A DNA stretch of 64,000 bases from Planctomyces sp. SH-PL14 (lineage in GTDB: Bacteria > Planctomycetota > Planctomycetia > Planctomycetales > Planctomycetaceae). Shown here in pieces: positions 21,290 to 30,942 of this stretch (position 1 is the stretch's first letter; every line of letters starts with the position of its first letter). The DNA is taken from the NCBI RefSeq assembly GCF_001610835.1, contig NZ_CP011270.1, positions 5,784,001-5,848,000 of the forward strand. Reading direction: 5' to 3'. A program made the position numbers and the translations under genes. The notes beneath the pieces were generated by a model. The model saw only the letters and a list, made by a program, of their open reading frames with translations, was not told the origin of the DNA and searched no databases.

Positions 21290-22603
21290 TCACTCATCCT
21301 CTTGAGGCGCGTCCACCGTCCAGCACTCCTCATTCGCGTCCTCGCGGCACTCCTCGATGAGCCAATCGGGGGCTTGCTGACTGTCTGCCAGCAATCGCGC
21401 GGCCCAGTAGCGGCATTTTGAGCAGGGAGTCTGGAAGTAGGCGATCAGGCCCAGCCTGAGACAGTCGGCGGTCTCGTTCTCTTCCAGAACGTGGACGATG
21501 TCGAGTAGCGCGCAGTGCCGATCCCATGGGTCGTCCGAAACCTCCAACTCGTCGAGCAATCGCTGCTCGTCTCCGGGTTCGAAGTTCTTGATGAACAGGT
21601 CGACGTCCAGCGGACTGAGAGTCCCTTCTCGCAGCGCATTGAGGGCGAAGTCTCGAACGAGCGGGTGGGCGTTCTGCTTGAGAGCACTCAATGCCCGACG
21701 AGTCACTTCCTCATTCGGGTGGCGGCAGAGATCAATGAGACGCGCGTCAAACTGGGGAAGCGGTCGATTCGAGAAAACGGTCAGCAGCCGCGCCAGAACT
21801 TCCGGATCCTGTTCTTTCCAGATCCGGTCCAGCACTGCCGTCAGTTCGGTCTCTGGAGCGTCCGCTCCCCATCCCCGATACCTTCGAAAGCTCGAGTCGG
21901 CGACGGCCTTCTGGATGAGATCCGCGGCGGAAATCGCTCGCATTTCTTGGAGGTACGATTTCTGCCGCTCATCCGGATCGACGGGGGTCCGGCGGTGCTT
22001 CTGCCACTCCGCTGCGAAGCGGGCGAGGTCCGGGTCGGCGGGATCTGCCAGGATCTCCCGAACAGGGATCTCACCACAGTGGTCGATGGCTCGATCGACC
22101 ATCGCGTCGTCGTTCCACTCCCACTCGCCCCCTTCCAGACGCTGGCCGTGGACCTTGCTGAGGAAGCGGAACGCATCGAGACCATCCAGAGCCAATAGCA
22201 CCCCTTCACCGATGTTGGGGTGCTCCGGCACCGGCCGCTTCTGGACGAACTCGTGAAGGGCTGTGCGAAACGCCCCGTCGCCGTTTTTCGCGAAGTGATA
22301 TCCCAGGTCGGCGAACTGGTAGGCGTTGGCCGCCTCGGAGACTGTTCGCAAAGCGGAGAGGACCGGATCACGCAGTTCGTCCTTTCGGTCGGACAGGACG
22401 ATCAGTTTCCAGAGCCATTCCCCACGTGTGTCTTCGCACTGTTTGTCATACCGCAGGTCATCAAGGCACGCCTCCCGCAGAAGGCCGCCATCGAGCACGC
22501 CCGCCCGGGCCCACTGCACGGCCCGCCCCAACCCCTTCTGCAAGGCGTCCCGCTGCTCTTCGTGCGTGGGGGCCGCCGGGGGGGAGAAGTCGGTGAATTT
22601 CAA
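21290..22603 (-). CDS. Helical-repeat (HEAT-like) protein, function unknown
   Basis: 437 residues, starting at TTG with AGGAA upstream. No signal peptide or membrane helix. The C-terminal half reads as paired helices of HEAT type, for example LTVFSNRPLPQFDARLIDL, HPNEEVTRRALSALKQN and HPLVRDFALNALREG. The N-terminal half is helical and Trp-rich. Proteins of this sort usually serve as binding scaffolds. It stands alone; the minus-strand gene at 22743 ends on its upstream side. Confidence 0.7.
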   Translation of the reverse strand: MKFTDFSPPAAPTHEEQRDALQKGLGRAVQWARAGVLDGGLLREACLDDLRYDKQCEDTRGEWLWKLIVLSDRKDELRDPVLSALRTVSEAANAYQFADLGYHFAKNGDGAFRTALHEFVQKRPVPEHPNIGEGVLLALDGLDAFRFLSKVHGQRLEGGEWEWNDDAMVDRAIDHCGEIPVREILADPADPDLARFAAEWQKHRRTPVDPDERQKSYLQEMRAISAADLIQKAVADSSFRRYRGWGADAPETELTAVLDRIWKEQDPEVLARLLTVFSNRPLPQFDARLIDLCRHPNEEVTRRALSALKQNAHPLVRDFALNALREGTLSPLDVDLFIKNFEPGDEQRLLDELEVSDDPWDRHCALLDIVHVLEENETADCLRLGLIAYFQTPCSKCRYWAARLLADSQQAPDWLIEECREDANEECWTVDAPQEDE

Positions 22604-22742
22604 ACTCGTTTCCTGACGAATCGCTGATCCTGGGCCGCCTGACCGCTCTCGGACACCGGCCGTGGCAACTGGTTCGACGAAGAAGAGGCTTCCGGCGGGC
22701 AGAGGGCCGCACCTGTGACTGGAGGCGGCACCGTAGGTCCGT

Positions 22743-23747
22743 CTACTCCGCGGCCTCGCTTACCGAATGCCGCAGGAAATGCTTCCACTGCATCCGCAAA
22801 CGCGGGAGCTCGTCTTCGCGGCGGGGAAACGTGACCACGGGAGGAGACTCCTTGTCCGGCCGATCGAACCTGACCGTCAGCCCGTTGATCACCACGAATT
22901 CGCTGGTGCCTCGAAAGAACCAGTGCACGCTGCTGAGGGCGTAAATTCGGGAGAGGGCGAGGTGCAGTTTCAACAGACATTCGTCGTTCTTGAAGAGCCG
23001 GGACAGACGCGTGATTCCGGCGGCGTCCGGGCGGAGGGCGACTTTCATGACTTCCGGAGAGTCCACCGGTCGCCATCCGACAAAGCATGTCGCCTGCCAT
23101 TCGGTTTCCGAACTCCGGATGGCCGCGCTGACCTCCTCGAAGTCTCGCTGATCATCATCCAGTCCATAGATCTCCGTCAGCTCATTCCGACGCCGTCGAG
23201 CGTCCATCCACGGCAAGATGGTCTCCGGCGCTCCCGGCGAGGTCCACGACTCCGCTTGCCGGGCCCACTGCTCAATGAGGTGCCGCTGCTGCTCCCTCTC
23301 CTTCGGAATCGAGACTCGCTTTTCCAGGACGCCGCCGCCGAGTCGGTGGTCGACGATCACCTCCAGACCGGCGAGCTCCATGTGGGTTCCGTCGTCCTCC
23401 GTCCAGGAGCAGCCTCCGTAGACCTCAATCAGCGGAAGCGTGAGGATCAGATGGCCGGCGATGAACCGCTCCGGATCGAGAAGCAGCTCCCGGGCTTCGG
23501 CGACATCTCGCTGGGACAGCCGCTTCGGGAGGGCAGCGCGGAACTCCGGAGAGAGGGACGGGGCCAGACTCCCCCAGGGAGACAACTCCCAGTCGATCGA
23601 CTCGTTCGTCAGCCCGGCGAAGCGTTTGGCGACAGCCTCTTCGCCACGGGCTGCGGGGGAATGCAGAAACGCGAGGCAGGAGAGAACGACAGCGGCGGGG
23701 ACCGCGATCGCGAGGCCGTACTTCACGACAACCCTTCTGGTCTGCAT
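22743..23747 (-). CDS. Membrane-anchored or exported protein, function unknown
   Basis: 334 residues. An N-terminal hydrophobic helix (YGLAIAVPAAVVLSCLAFL) looks like a signal anchor or signal peptide. The rest is soluble, rich in Arg and Glu, with no motif I recognise. ATG 23747 is preceded by AGGTG. It may be cotranscribed with the TTG-start gene downstream (gap 139 bp). Confidence 0.65.
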   Translation of the reverse strand: MQTRRVVVKYGLAIAVPAAVVLSCLAFLHSPAARGEEAVAKRFAGLTNESIDWELSPWGSLAPSLSPEFRAALPKRLSQRDVAEARELLLDPERFIAGHLILTLPLIEVYGGCSWTEDDGTHMELAGLEVIVDHRLGGGVLEKRVSIPKEREQQRHLIEQWARQAESWTSPGAPETILPWMDARRRRNELTEIYGLDDDQRDFEEVSAAIRSSETEWQATCFVGWRPVDSPEVMKVALRPDAAGITRLSRLFKNDECLLKLHLALSRIYALSSVHWFFRGTSEFVVINGLTVRFDRPDKESPPVVTFPRREDELPRLRMQWKHFLRHSVSEAAE

Positions 23748-23779
23748 GTGGCACCTGGCTTGGACCGTTCTTCACGAAC

Positions 23780-23890
23780 GTGCCTCCGGCGGGCAAGGCT
23801 CCGCCCTGCACCCGCCAGGGGTGACCCCCTGGACCCCGGTGGCCGTGGCACGTCGGGTTGGAGCGAACAGAGTCGTGCCGGCAAGGACGG
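23780..23890 (-). repeat. Left arm of hairpin-rich repeat (copy F)
   Basis: Reverse orientation. It keeps tgcctccggcgggcaagg, the stem ccaggggtgaccccctgg, ccgtggcacgt and the outer end gtgccggcaaggac. The central and right parts are missing. It lies just downstream of the DUF1501 stop codon at 23926. Confidence 0.75.
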
Positions 23891-23925
23891 TGTTCGAGCC
23901 AAAGACAAGGACGACCGCCGCTTCC

Positions 23926-25371
23926 CTACGCCAGCACGTCCGTGACGACACGCGCCGGACGCTTGTTCGTGATGATCTGCTCCTGCCCATTGTGCGGGTA
24001 CGTCAGCTCCTCATACCGCAGCCCGAACTGGTGCAGGAGCGTCGCTTGAAAATCGTTCGGCGTCACCACGTTCTCGACGGCGCGGTGGCCGAACTCGTCC
24101 GTCTTGCCGTACGCCATTCCCCCCTTGATCCCGCCTCCCGCCAGCCAGATGCTGAACCCCTGGCCGTTGTGATCCCGACCCGCCTTCTCCGGACCCCCCG
24201 CGCTCTGCGTCACCGGCAACCGGCCGATCTCGCCCCCCCAGTGGACGATCGTGCTTTCGAGAAGACCCCGCTGCTTGAGGTCCTTGACCAGCGCCGCCGC
24301 GGGCTGGTCGGTCTTGCGGCAGATCGACGGGAGGCCGGTTTTGATCTCGCTGTGATTGTCCCACGGCTGGCCCGCGTGGAAGAGCTGCACGAACCGCACA
24401 CCGCGCTCGACCAGCCGCCGCGCGATCAGACACCGCGTTCCGTATTCCCGCGTCTCGTCCCGGTCGAGTCCGTAGAGCTTTTGTGTGGCTTCGGTTTCTT
24501 GAGAGAGATCGAGGGCCTCGGTCGCCGCGGTCTGCATTCGCGCGGCGAGCTCGTAACTGGCGATCCGGGCTTCGAGCTCCGCTTCGCCCGGGTGCGCGTC
24601 GAGGTGTTTCGCGTTGAGCGACTGGAGCAGGTCGAGGTTCTGCCGCTGGAGCGAGCCGGCGAGGTGCGCGGGGGGCTGGAGATTCAGGATCCGCGGCTCG
24701 CGCGGGCGGAGGACCGTCCCCTGAAACATCGCCGGCATGAAGCCGTTGGCCCAGTTCGTCACGCCGTCGACCGGCAGCCCCCCCGGATCGGAGAGGACCA
24801 TATAGGCCGGGAGGTTCTGCGACTCCGAGCCGAGTCCGTAGACCAGCCACGACCCGAGCGTCGGCCGGCCCAGGACGCCGGGGATGCCGCCGTGGAAGTA
24901 GCGGATCGAGACCTCGTGGCCGTTGGCCCCGGTGTGCATGCTGCGGATCAGGCAGATATCGTCCACGATCTCCGATGTATGCGGCAGCAGCTCCGAGAGC
25001 TCGGTCCCGCACTCGCCGTGCTTCCGGAAAGTCCACGGGCTGCCGAGGAGCTTCTTGCTGGCGTCGTTGACGAAGCTGAACTGGACCTCGCCCGGGTAGT
25101 CGGTCCCGCTCAGCCGCTGGAGCTCCGGCTTGGGATCGGTGAGGTCCATGTGCGACGGACCGCCGTGCTGGAACAGCGAGATCATCGCCCGGGCCTGGCC
25201 GGGGAAGTGCGTCTCCCGCGGCAGCAGGTCGTTGTGCGGCTTGGCGGTGACGGACTTCGGCTTGGCGTAGGCCCGCTCCTGCTGGAGCATCCACGCCAGC
25301 GCGACGGAACCGACCCCCATGCCGCTCTGGGCCAGGAAGCTGCGACGGGAGAGTGGGAGGGAGGAGCTCAT
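23926..25371 (-). CDS. DUF1501 family protein (Tat-exported sulfatase-like fold)
   Basis: About 481 residues. The Tat leader SRRSFLAQSGMGVGSVALAWML begins near residue 8. The body has the DUF1501 signature: ISLFQHGGPSHMDLTDPKPEL, RSMHTGANGHEVS, LIARRLVERGVRFVQLFH and DHNGQGFSIWLAGGGIKGG. The family is related to alkaline phosphatase/sulfatase folds; its reaction is unknown. It lies downstream of the PSD1 gene (25726-28977) on the same strand, a pairing typical of planctomycetes. Start 25371 is preferred to a GTG 12 bases upstream because a GGTGA box fits it. Confidence 0.92.
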   Translation of the reverse strand: MSSSLPLSRRSFLAQSGMGVGSVALAWMLQQERAYAKPKSVTAKPHNDLLPRETHFPGQARAMISLFQHGGPSHMDLTDPKPELQRLSGTDYPGEVQFSFVNDASKKLLGSPWTFRKHGECGTELSELLPHTSEIVDDICLIRSMHTGANGHEVSIRYFHGGIPGVLGRPTLGSWLVYGLGSESQNLPAYMVLSDPGGLPVDGVTNWANGFMPAMFQGTVLRPREPRILNLQPPAHLAGSLQRQNLDLLQSLNAKHLDAHPGEAELEARIASYELAARMQTAATEALDLSQETEATQKLYGLDRDETREYGTRCLIARRLVERGVRFVQLFHAGQPWDNHSEIKTGLPSICRKTDQPAAALVKDLKQRGLLESTIVHWGGEIGRLPVTQSAGGPEKAGRDHNGQGFSIWLAGGGIKGGMAYGKTDEFGHRAVENVVTPNDFQATLLHQFGLRYEELTYPHNGQEQIITNKRPARVVTDVLA

Positions 25372-25441
25372 TGTCGAAATCACCCAGGGTGCGGTCGGTG
25401 TGGAAACGTCGGGCGTTTCCAGTCGGTCCGAAAGGTCTTCT

Positions 25442-25669
25442 CTACTCCGAAGGAGTTGTGCCTGATAGCCCAGGGTTGGCCGCGAAGCGGACTACCCTGG
25501 GTCTTCGTGCTTCATTCTCAAGAACCCCAACGGGGTTCCGTCAACGAGCCGTTTTGGCGCAACCCCGTTGGGGTAGTCTCTCTCCTTTGGATTCCATTCC
25601 CAGGGTAGCCCGCGTGGCGGGCAACCCTGGGCTATTGGACGCAACCCCTTCGGGGTAGACGCCTCACGG
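25442..25669. repeat. Palindromic cccagggttg repeat cluster (1)
   Basis: Modular palindromes: tagcccagggttgg / actaccctgggt, aaccccaacggggtt, gcaaccccgttggggta, cagggtagcccgcgtggcgggcaaccctgg, and caaccccttcggggta. Related modules recur at 50788-50926. It occupies the gap between DUF1501 and PSD1. Confidence 0.8.
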
Positions 25670-25691
25670 ACCACGAACGTGAAACGGCGGA

Positions 25692-25725
25692 ACTGACAAC
25701 GGAAAACTGACGACTGACAACTTCT
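25692..25725 (+). repeat. Short ctgacaac / gacgactg motif abutting a stop codon
   Basis: Contains ctgacaac, then actgacgactgacaacttctt, ending at the stop codon of the PSD1 gene. The same motif in the same position is found at 48141-48168. Confidence 0.65.
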
Positions 25726-28700
25726 TCAATCGATATACAGGAACTCGTTCGAGTTCATCAGCATCTGGCACAGGTTCACCAGGACCTGACGGCCGGCGGA
25801 GCGGCCGGCCGCGGCGGCGCGGGGGTCGCGGTGGATCTCGCGGAGCTGCTGGCCCGCGAAGGTCATGGCCAGGGTAAATTCTTCCGGCTGCGGGGCGCGG
25901 CAGAGGATGAGCTGCCAGGCGCGGTGGATCTCCTGCGGCGTCAGCGATTCCGTGGCGAGCGGGCCGTGAAACTGACCGACCGAGTCGTATTCGCGACGGG
26001 TGCCGTCGGCTGCGGCGAGCGTCACCTTAACCGGCCAGCCGAAGGAGTCGGAGTTCTCGTTCGTGATGCAGTCGGCGATGAAGTCGATCGTCTCCCCTTC
26101 CTGGACACTGACGTCGGCGGCGTGGATCTCCGCTTTGCCGTTGGCCGCGGTCCCGGTCGCGAGGAGGCCCCGCGAGGAGGAGACGATCCGGCCCCGGACG
26201 CCGTCGCCACTCGGGCTGCCGTGGCTGAGGGTGCCGCTGATCGTGAGCGTGCCGTTGGCGGGGGCGGTCCAGCGGCGGATGGCCGCGAACTCCGTGTTGC
26301 CGGGATGGCCGCCGCTCGGGTGAAGCAGGGGCCAGCCGATCGTGGGGTCGGGAAGTTTCTCACCACCCTGCCACTGGCTGCCGGTCCAGTGCGCGAGCAG
26401 CGCGAACCGGGCGGTCCGCTGGGCCGCTTCGTCGAAGACGCCGTGGCCGTAGGTCCAGGTCGGGGGCGGTGTCGGCGGGAGGGCGGGCAGAGCGGAAACG
26501 ATCTCGGGGGGGAGCGGCGGGGCGGTGGCCGCTTCGGCGCTGGCGCGGTCGGCGACGCGGCCCGCCTGCTCCAGCGTGAACTCGCCGTTGAGGAGCATCA
26601 GCGACTGCGTGGCAACGGTCGAGACCGGGCGGGCTTCGCAGTTGATCTCCATCACCGGAGCGTCGAAGGTCTGGAGCATGGCGACCGGCTGCGTCCGGCG
26701 GACCCGGATGTAGAGGCTTCGCCGGGTCTGCGAGCCGTCGACGGTCACCTGTCCCGTCTCGTCCTCCTTGATCGCGACCGGTGGTCCGAAGAGGTCGCGG
26801 GCGAGGCCGCCGGAGGCGGTCAGCATCCGGTCGCGGATGATCTCGGCGTCGAGCCGCTGGAGGGGCTTACGGCCGTAGTAGCGGTTGTCGGGATCGATCG
26901 CGGTCCGCTGCGGTTCGCGGACGGAGGACTGCCGCCACGTCGTGGAGAGGAGGATCGTCCGGTGCAGGGCCTTGAGGCTCCAGCCGCTCGCCATGAACTC
27001 CGAGGCGAGCCAGTCGAGGAGCTGCGGGTGCGTCGGCTCGGAGCCGAGCTTTCCGAACTCGCCCGGCGTGGAGACGATCCCCTGGCCGAAATGGTGCATC
27101 CAGATCCGGTTCACGAGGACGCGGGGGACGATCGGGTTCTGTCCGCCGGTCAGCCAGCGGGCGAAGGCGAGGCGGCGGCCGGTTGTCGGGAGTTGTTCGC
27201 TCTTGGCCGGGATTTCGAACCGCGATCCTTCGGGGGCCAGGACCGTCAGGCCGGCCGGGGCGACCTCTTCCCGCGGCTGCTGGAAGTCGCCGCGGTGGAA
27301 CAGTTTCGTCGTCGGGTTGTGGCCAGCCGGCTCGACGAGGGCCCGGACGAACTCTTCGACCGGTTTTCCCTTGCGGGTCTCTTCGATGCGGGCGTCGAAC
27401 TTCTTGAGGTCTTCGGCGGCGTCCGGCAGATACTGATAAAGCACCCCCGGCGAGATATTGACGCTGGGGTTCTTGGCGAGGAGCTCCTTCTGCTCCGGCG
27501 TGCGGTCTTTCTCGGCCGCCTGATACGCCGCCTTGAGCTGGCCCCGCAGCGGCTCCTCGTACTTCATGAGCTCCTTCTCGAGAGCCTGGGCCATGTACTC
27601 CGTCTGCTTGGTATTCTTCTCGGCGGCGATCTTCTGGACTTCGGCTTCGACCGCGGCCGCTTTCGCGCGGTCCGCTTCGGTGTAGAGCGAAACCTCGCGC
27701 TCTCCGGGGACCCGCCACTGCTGCCAGTCGAGGGCCGGCTCGAACACCGCCCGGACGGCGAAGTAATCGGTGTGCGAGATCGGGTCGTAGCGATGGTCGT
27801 GACACTGGGCACAGGCGAGGCTCGACCCCAGGAGCGAACTGCCGACGATCTTGAGCGTGTCGGCCATGACCTTGTTGCGGGCTTCGGGGCTGTTGTCGCC
27901 GCTCCCCGTGCCGTCGGCCGCCATGCGGAGGAAGCCGGTGGCGGTCAGGAGCTCGATCTGCTGCGGGGTCCAGTCGCCGGTCTTGGGCCCCGCGAGTTCG
28001 TCCCCGGCGAGCTGCTCGGTGATGAAGCGGTCGAACGGCTTGTCGGCGTTGAGCGAGCGGATGACATAGTCGCGGAACTTCCAGGCGGAGGCCCGCTCGG
28101 CATCGGCGATCGTGTACCCCTCGGAGTCGGCGTAGCCCGCGACGTCGAGCCAGTGCCGCCCCCACCGCTCGCCGTAGTGGGGGGACTGCAGCAGGGTGTC
28201 GATCAGTTCTTCATACCAGTTCGATCCGGCGGCGGTCTGCCAGCGGATCAGTTCATCGGCGGTCGGCGGCAGACCCAGCAGGTCGAAGTACACCCGCTTG
28301 ATCAGAGTGGTCCGGTCGGCGTCGGGCGAGAACGTCAGTCCTGCCGGCATCGCCTGACGGACGAGGGCGTCGATGGGGTTGCGGACCCGCTCGGCTTCGG
28401 GGAACGCGGGGATCTCCGGCCGCTGGATCGGCTGGTAGGCCCAGTAGCTGCGGTCTTCGACGCTGATCGGGATCCCGGGGCCGATCGTCTCGGGTTCGGG
28501 CCGCAGCGTCGGGGCGCCGGCGGCGACCCACTTCTCCAGGATCGCGAGCTGGGCCGGCGGGAGGTGGGCTTCGCCGGGGGGCATCTCGCCGCTCTTGACG
28601 CGGTCGAGGAGGTAGCTGCCGTCGACATCGCCGGGGACCAGCGCGGGACCGGAGTCGCCCCCCTTCTGGAGGAAGCGGACGAGGCGGAGGTCGAGGCCGC

Positions 28701-28977
28701 CGTCCGGCTTGGGGCCGGCGCCGTGACAGTCGAAACAGAACTCCCGGAAGATCGGCCGGACGTCGCGTTCGAACGAGAGGGGCCTCTCCTCAGCGGTCAC
28801 GCGCGTCGGGACGGCAGCAAGCAGTGCGGCCGCGAGCGGGGCGAGGAGAATCAGCGGCGACGAGGCCATCCAACGCATCAGGAATGCTCGAATGGGGGTG
28901 AGGCGGGCGGGGAGGTTGGCGGTGAGGCCGGTGGGGGGCAGGGAGGTGAATCCGTGCCGGGTTTCGATTGTCGCCAT
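25726..28977 (-). CDS. PSD1 domain cytochrome-c-like protein (DUF1549/DUF1553)
   Basis: About 1083 residues. After a signal peptide, a planctomycete cytochrome-C domain carries one heme motif, CFDCH (about 81-85). The DUF1549 domain follows (about 180-400; RVYFDLLGLPPTADE, HWLDVAGYADSEGY), then a spacer, then DUF1553 (about 600-800; PRVLVNRIWMHHFGQGIV). A jelly-roll-like insert and a C-terminal helical part (LILCRAPQPEE) complete it. It is probably an exported c-type cytochrome-linked protein acting with the DUF1501 partner. The start at 28977 has CGGAG upstream; an ATG 24 bases earlier is possible. Confidence 0.92.
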   Translation of the reverse strand: MATIETRHGFTSLPPTGLTANLPARLTPIRAFLMRWMASSPLILLAPLAAALLAAVPTRVTAEERPLSFERDVRPIFREFCFDCHGAGPKPDGGLDLRLVRFLQKGGDSGPALVPGDVDGSYLLDRVKSGEMPPGEAHLPPAQLAILEKWVAAGAPTLRPEPETIGPGIPISVEDRSYWAYQPIQRPEIPAFPEAERVRNPIDALVRQAMPAGLTFSPDADRTTLIKRVYFDLLGLPPTADELIRWQTAAGSNWYEELIDTLLQSPHYGERWGRHWLDVAGYADSEGYTIADAERASAWKFRDYVIRSLNADKPFDRFITEQLAGDELAGPKTGDWTPQQIELLTATGFLRMAADGTGSGDNSPEARNKVMADTLKIVGSSLLGSSLACAQCHDHRYDPISHTDYFAVRAVFEPALDWQQWRVPGEREVSLYTEADRAKAAAVEAEVQKIAAEKNTKQTEYMAQALEKELMKYEEPLRGQLKAAYQAAEKDRTPEQKELLAKNPSVNISPGVLYQYLPDAAEDLKKFDARIEETRKGKPVEEFVRALVEPAGHNPTTKLFHRGDFQQPREEVAPAGLTVLAPEGSRFEIPAKSEQLPTTGRRLAFARWLTGGQNPIVPRVLVNRIWMHHFGQGIVSTPGEFGKLGSEPTHPQLLDWLASEFMASGWSLKALHRTILLSTTWRQSSVREPQRTAIDPDNRYYGRKPLQRLDAEIIRDRMLTASGGLARDLFGPPVAIKEDETGQVTVDGSQTRRSLYIRVRRTQPVAMLQTFDAPVMEINCEARPVSTVATQSLMLLNGEFTLEQAGRVADRASAEAATAPPLPPEIVSALPALPPTPPPTWTYGHGVFDEAAQRTARFALLAHWTGSQWQGGEKLPDPTIGWPLLHPSGGHPGNTEFAAIRRWTAPANGTLTISGTLSHGSPSGDGVRGRIVSSSRGLLATGTAANGKAEIHAADVSVQEGETIDFIADCITNENSDSFGWPVKVTLAAADGTRREYDSVGQFHGPLATESLTPQEIHRAWQLILCRAPQPEEFTLAMTFAGQQLREIHRDPRAAAAGRSAGRQVLVNLCQMLMNSNEFLYID

Positions 28978-29028
28978 GGACTCCGGGAGGGGCAATACCA
29001 TCCATCAAAAACTTCTGGTGCGATCGGT

Positions 29029-29475
29029 TCAGACCGGAGCGCGGGCGATGAAGGCTTGTTTGCCGTGGCGGTCGAAGCCGGCCGATTCGTAGAAGCGGAG
29101 GACCGACTCCTCTTTGCGGCTGGTCAGGAGCATGACCTTGTAGCACCGCTGCGACCAGGCGTAGCGGAGGGCGTGGGCCAGGATCTGTTTGCCGTGGCCG
29201 CGGTTCTGCCAGTCGGGGTGCGTGACGACGTTCTCGATCAGCGCGTAGGGGCGGCAGCCGCGGGTCAGGTTGGGGATGATCATCAGGGCGCAGGTCGTGA
29301 TCAGCGTGCCGTCGTCATAGCCGCCGAAGTAGCGGCAGCCGGGCTGGGCCAGGGCTGCGCGCCAGGTGGCTTCGACCTCGGGACGCGGGGGGAGCGGGAC
29401 GTCGTCCGGGTTGAGGTGGCGATACAGGGCCAGCAGCGCGTCGAGCTCACGGGGCTCGATCTCGCGGATCTCCAT
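29029..29475 (-). CDS. GNAT family N-acetyltransferase
   Basis: 148 residues. The acetyl-CoA-binding core is visible as ALIENVVTHPDWQNRGHGKQIL (motif A, Q-x-x-G-x-G), with KVMLLTSRKEESVLRFYESAGF as motif B. Substrate unknown; N-acetyl transfer to a small molecule or protein is likely. It lies 51 bp upstream of the PSD1 gene on the same strand but is functionally unrelated as far as can be seen. Confidence 0.88.
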   Translation of the reverse strand: MEIREIEPRELDALLALYRHLNPDDVPLPPRPEVEATWRAALAQPGCRYFGGYDDGTLITTCALMIIPNLTRGCRPYALIENVVTHPDWQNRGHGKQILAHALRYAWSQRCYKVMLLTSRKEESVLRFYESAGFDRHGKQAFIARAPV

Positions 29476-29630
29476 CGGCGCGGTTCCTGAAGGGAGGGGT
29501 GTCCCATTCTGCCGCGTGCGTCGAGACTTTGCGAAACGTCAGCCGAGGTTTCGCGCCGATGCCGGGCCCGGTTCGATATCGGGCCGCGGTGTTACCGGAG
29601 GAGAACGGGCGGGTCGTCGCCGACGGGCCT

Positions 29631-29981
29631 TCAATGCGGCAGCGGAGTCGCCCGGGATCTGGTGCTGCCGATGGGGACGTCCGGGATGTCCTGGATGTCG
29701 TGCACCGCGCTCAACTTCTCCAGGCGTCGTTCCGCGTGGCCCCGGCTGAGCTGCGACCGTTCACGCAGCCGATCCCGGACGACCAGCGACCGGTGAACGT
29801 AGAACACGAGCCCGAGCATCGCCGCGATCCCGGTCAGCAGCCGGACTTCGTCGGAGAGGGTGTAGCCCAGCGTCATCCCGGTCAGCAGGCTCGAGAGGAT
29901 CGCGATCGTGAACCGGGAGATCAGCGGCGAGGTCTCTTCCGCGTGATCGAGTTCATCCAGGGTCCACATCCGCATAGTCAT
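29631..29981 (-). CDS. Small membrane protein with two helices
   Basis: 116 residues. Two hydrophobic segments (FTIAILSSLLTGMTLGYTL and LLTGIAAMLGLVFYV) are followed by an Arg-rich cytoplasmic-looking tail (RDRLRERSQLSRGHAERRLEKL). No family recognised. It lies 96 bp downstream of another small membrane protein gene on the same strand. Confidence 0.6.
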   Translation of the reverse strand: MTMRMWTLDELDHAEETSPLISRFTIAILSSLLTGMTLGYTLSDEVRLLTGIAAMLGLVFYVHRSLVVRDRLRERSQLSRGHAERRLEKLSAVHDIQDIPDVPIGSTRSRATPLPH

Positions 29982-30077
29982 TGATCCTTGTCCGCTGGCT
30001 GCAGGCGGTCGCCGGGCGGGGGGCGCGCGGTGGATGCCGCGGGCCGCCCGATCGGGAACCGGACAGAAGTTGCCTGG

Positions 30078-30362
30078 TCAGGCCGTCGCCAGCCAGCGGT
30101 GGGGCGAGCGTCGGACCGCCGCGCGCTGCGCGTTGCGAAGGACCGTCCGGCTCAGACGGTCCGAGAGGACGCGGCGCCGGACTTCGCGGCGATAGACCTG
30201 GCACGCTCCAACGAGCGCGACACCGCAGGCGGCCGCCAGGAGCGAGCCGTGCAGGCCCGCCACGAACGACGAGGAGGCCGAGATCCCGAGGGCCAGGCAG
30301 GAGACAAAACAGAGACCGGCCCGAATCATCCAGAACGCGTTGACCACGTGACGTCCTTTCAT
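30078..30362 (-). CDS. Small membrane protein, function unknown
   Basis: 94 residues. ATG 30362 follows GAGG at six bases. Two hydrophobic stretches (MIRAGLCFVSCLALGISA; LLAAACGVALVGACQVY) precede a very Arg-rich tail. The longer open frame to 30557 lacks a supported start. Probably an inner-membrane protein. Confidence 0.58.
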   Translation of the reverse strand: MKGRHVVNAFWMIRAGLCFVSCLALGISASSSFVAGLHGSLLAAACGVALVGACQVYRREVRRRVLSDRLSRTVLRNAQRAAVRRSPHRWLATA

Positions 30363-30942
30363 GCCCCACCTCAGCGGGGGGAAGCTGCCTCCTGCTCTTC
30401 CTCGGCCATCGACCTGATGACCGGCGACTCGACCGGACTCTCCAGCAGAGTCCCGACGTTGGGCGTTGCGGGCCGACCGACACGAGGAGTGTCGGGTGGC
30501 TGCACCGCCGACATGGGGACGGCCAAGCTGGCTCGGATCGCCTCGATAGACCGACATGGTCCTGAGTTCCTTAAGGGCGCGATCTCGCTGGGCGCTGGCT
30601 CCGGGGGATGGCGTCGTCCTGCACTCTTCTTGCCGATAGACGGCCCCCTCGCGCGGCGCCGATCCGTTCGGTGGGGTCGAGAAATTTGCTCGGGCAGTCT
30701 GTGACGATCGTGACGGTGGTGACGACTCCCGTCGGCATTCGGACCGCAGCGTCTTGCTGCATCGCCAAGAGCGTCTGATCTCGGTTCATGAACGGTTCAG
30801 GGAGAGGGTTGGTCGCTGGACGGTCATGGTGGTAGCTGCTCGTTCAGGCTGGTCGGTTGGCACTTCTGACTGTTGCGTCCGGTCGACGTGAGGGTCCGGT
30901 AGACTGCGTCACGACATCGCCCACTTCACTATGGAGTCCCTC
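30363..30942. other. Intergenic region with a doubtful 72-codon frame
   Basis: About 580 bp. A minus-strand frame at 30571-30789 (MNRDQTLLAMQQDA...) lacks a ribosome binding site and has an Arg-rich C-terminus like untranslated GC-rich DNA. I do not call it. The region also carries the leader of the GlcG-like gene. Confidence 0.4.

Noticed and set aside
25831-29490. Long plus-strand open frame opposite the PSD1 and GNAT genes
   Set aside because: Antisense shadow spanning two real genes with recognised domains; no motif on the plus strand.
30571-30789. 72-codon frame on the minus strand
   Set aside because: No ribosome binding site, no family, Arg-rich C-terminal half.
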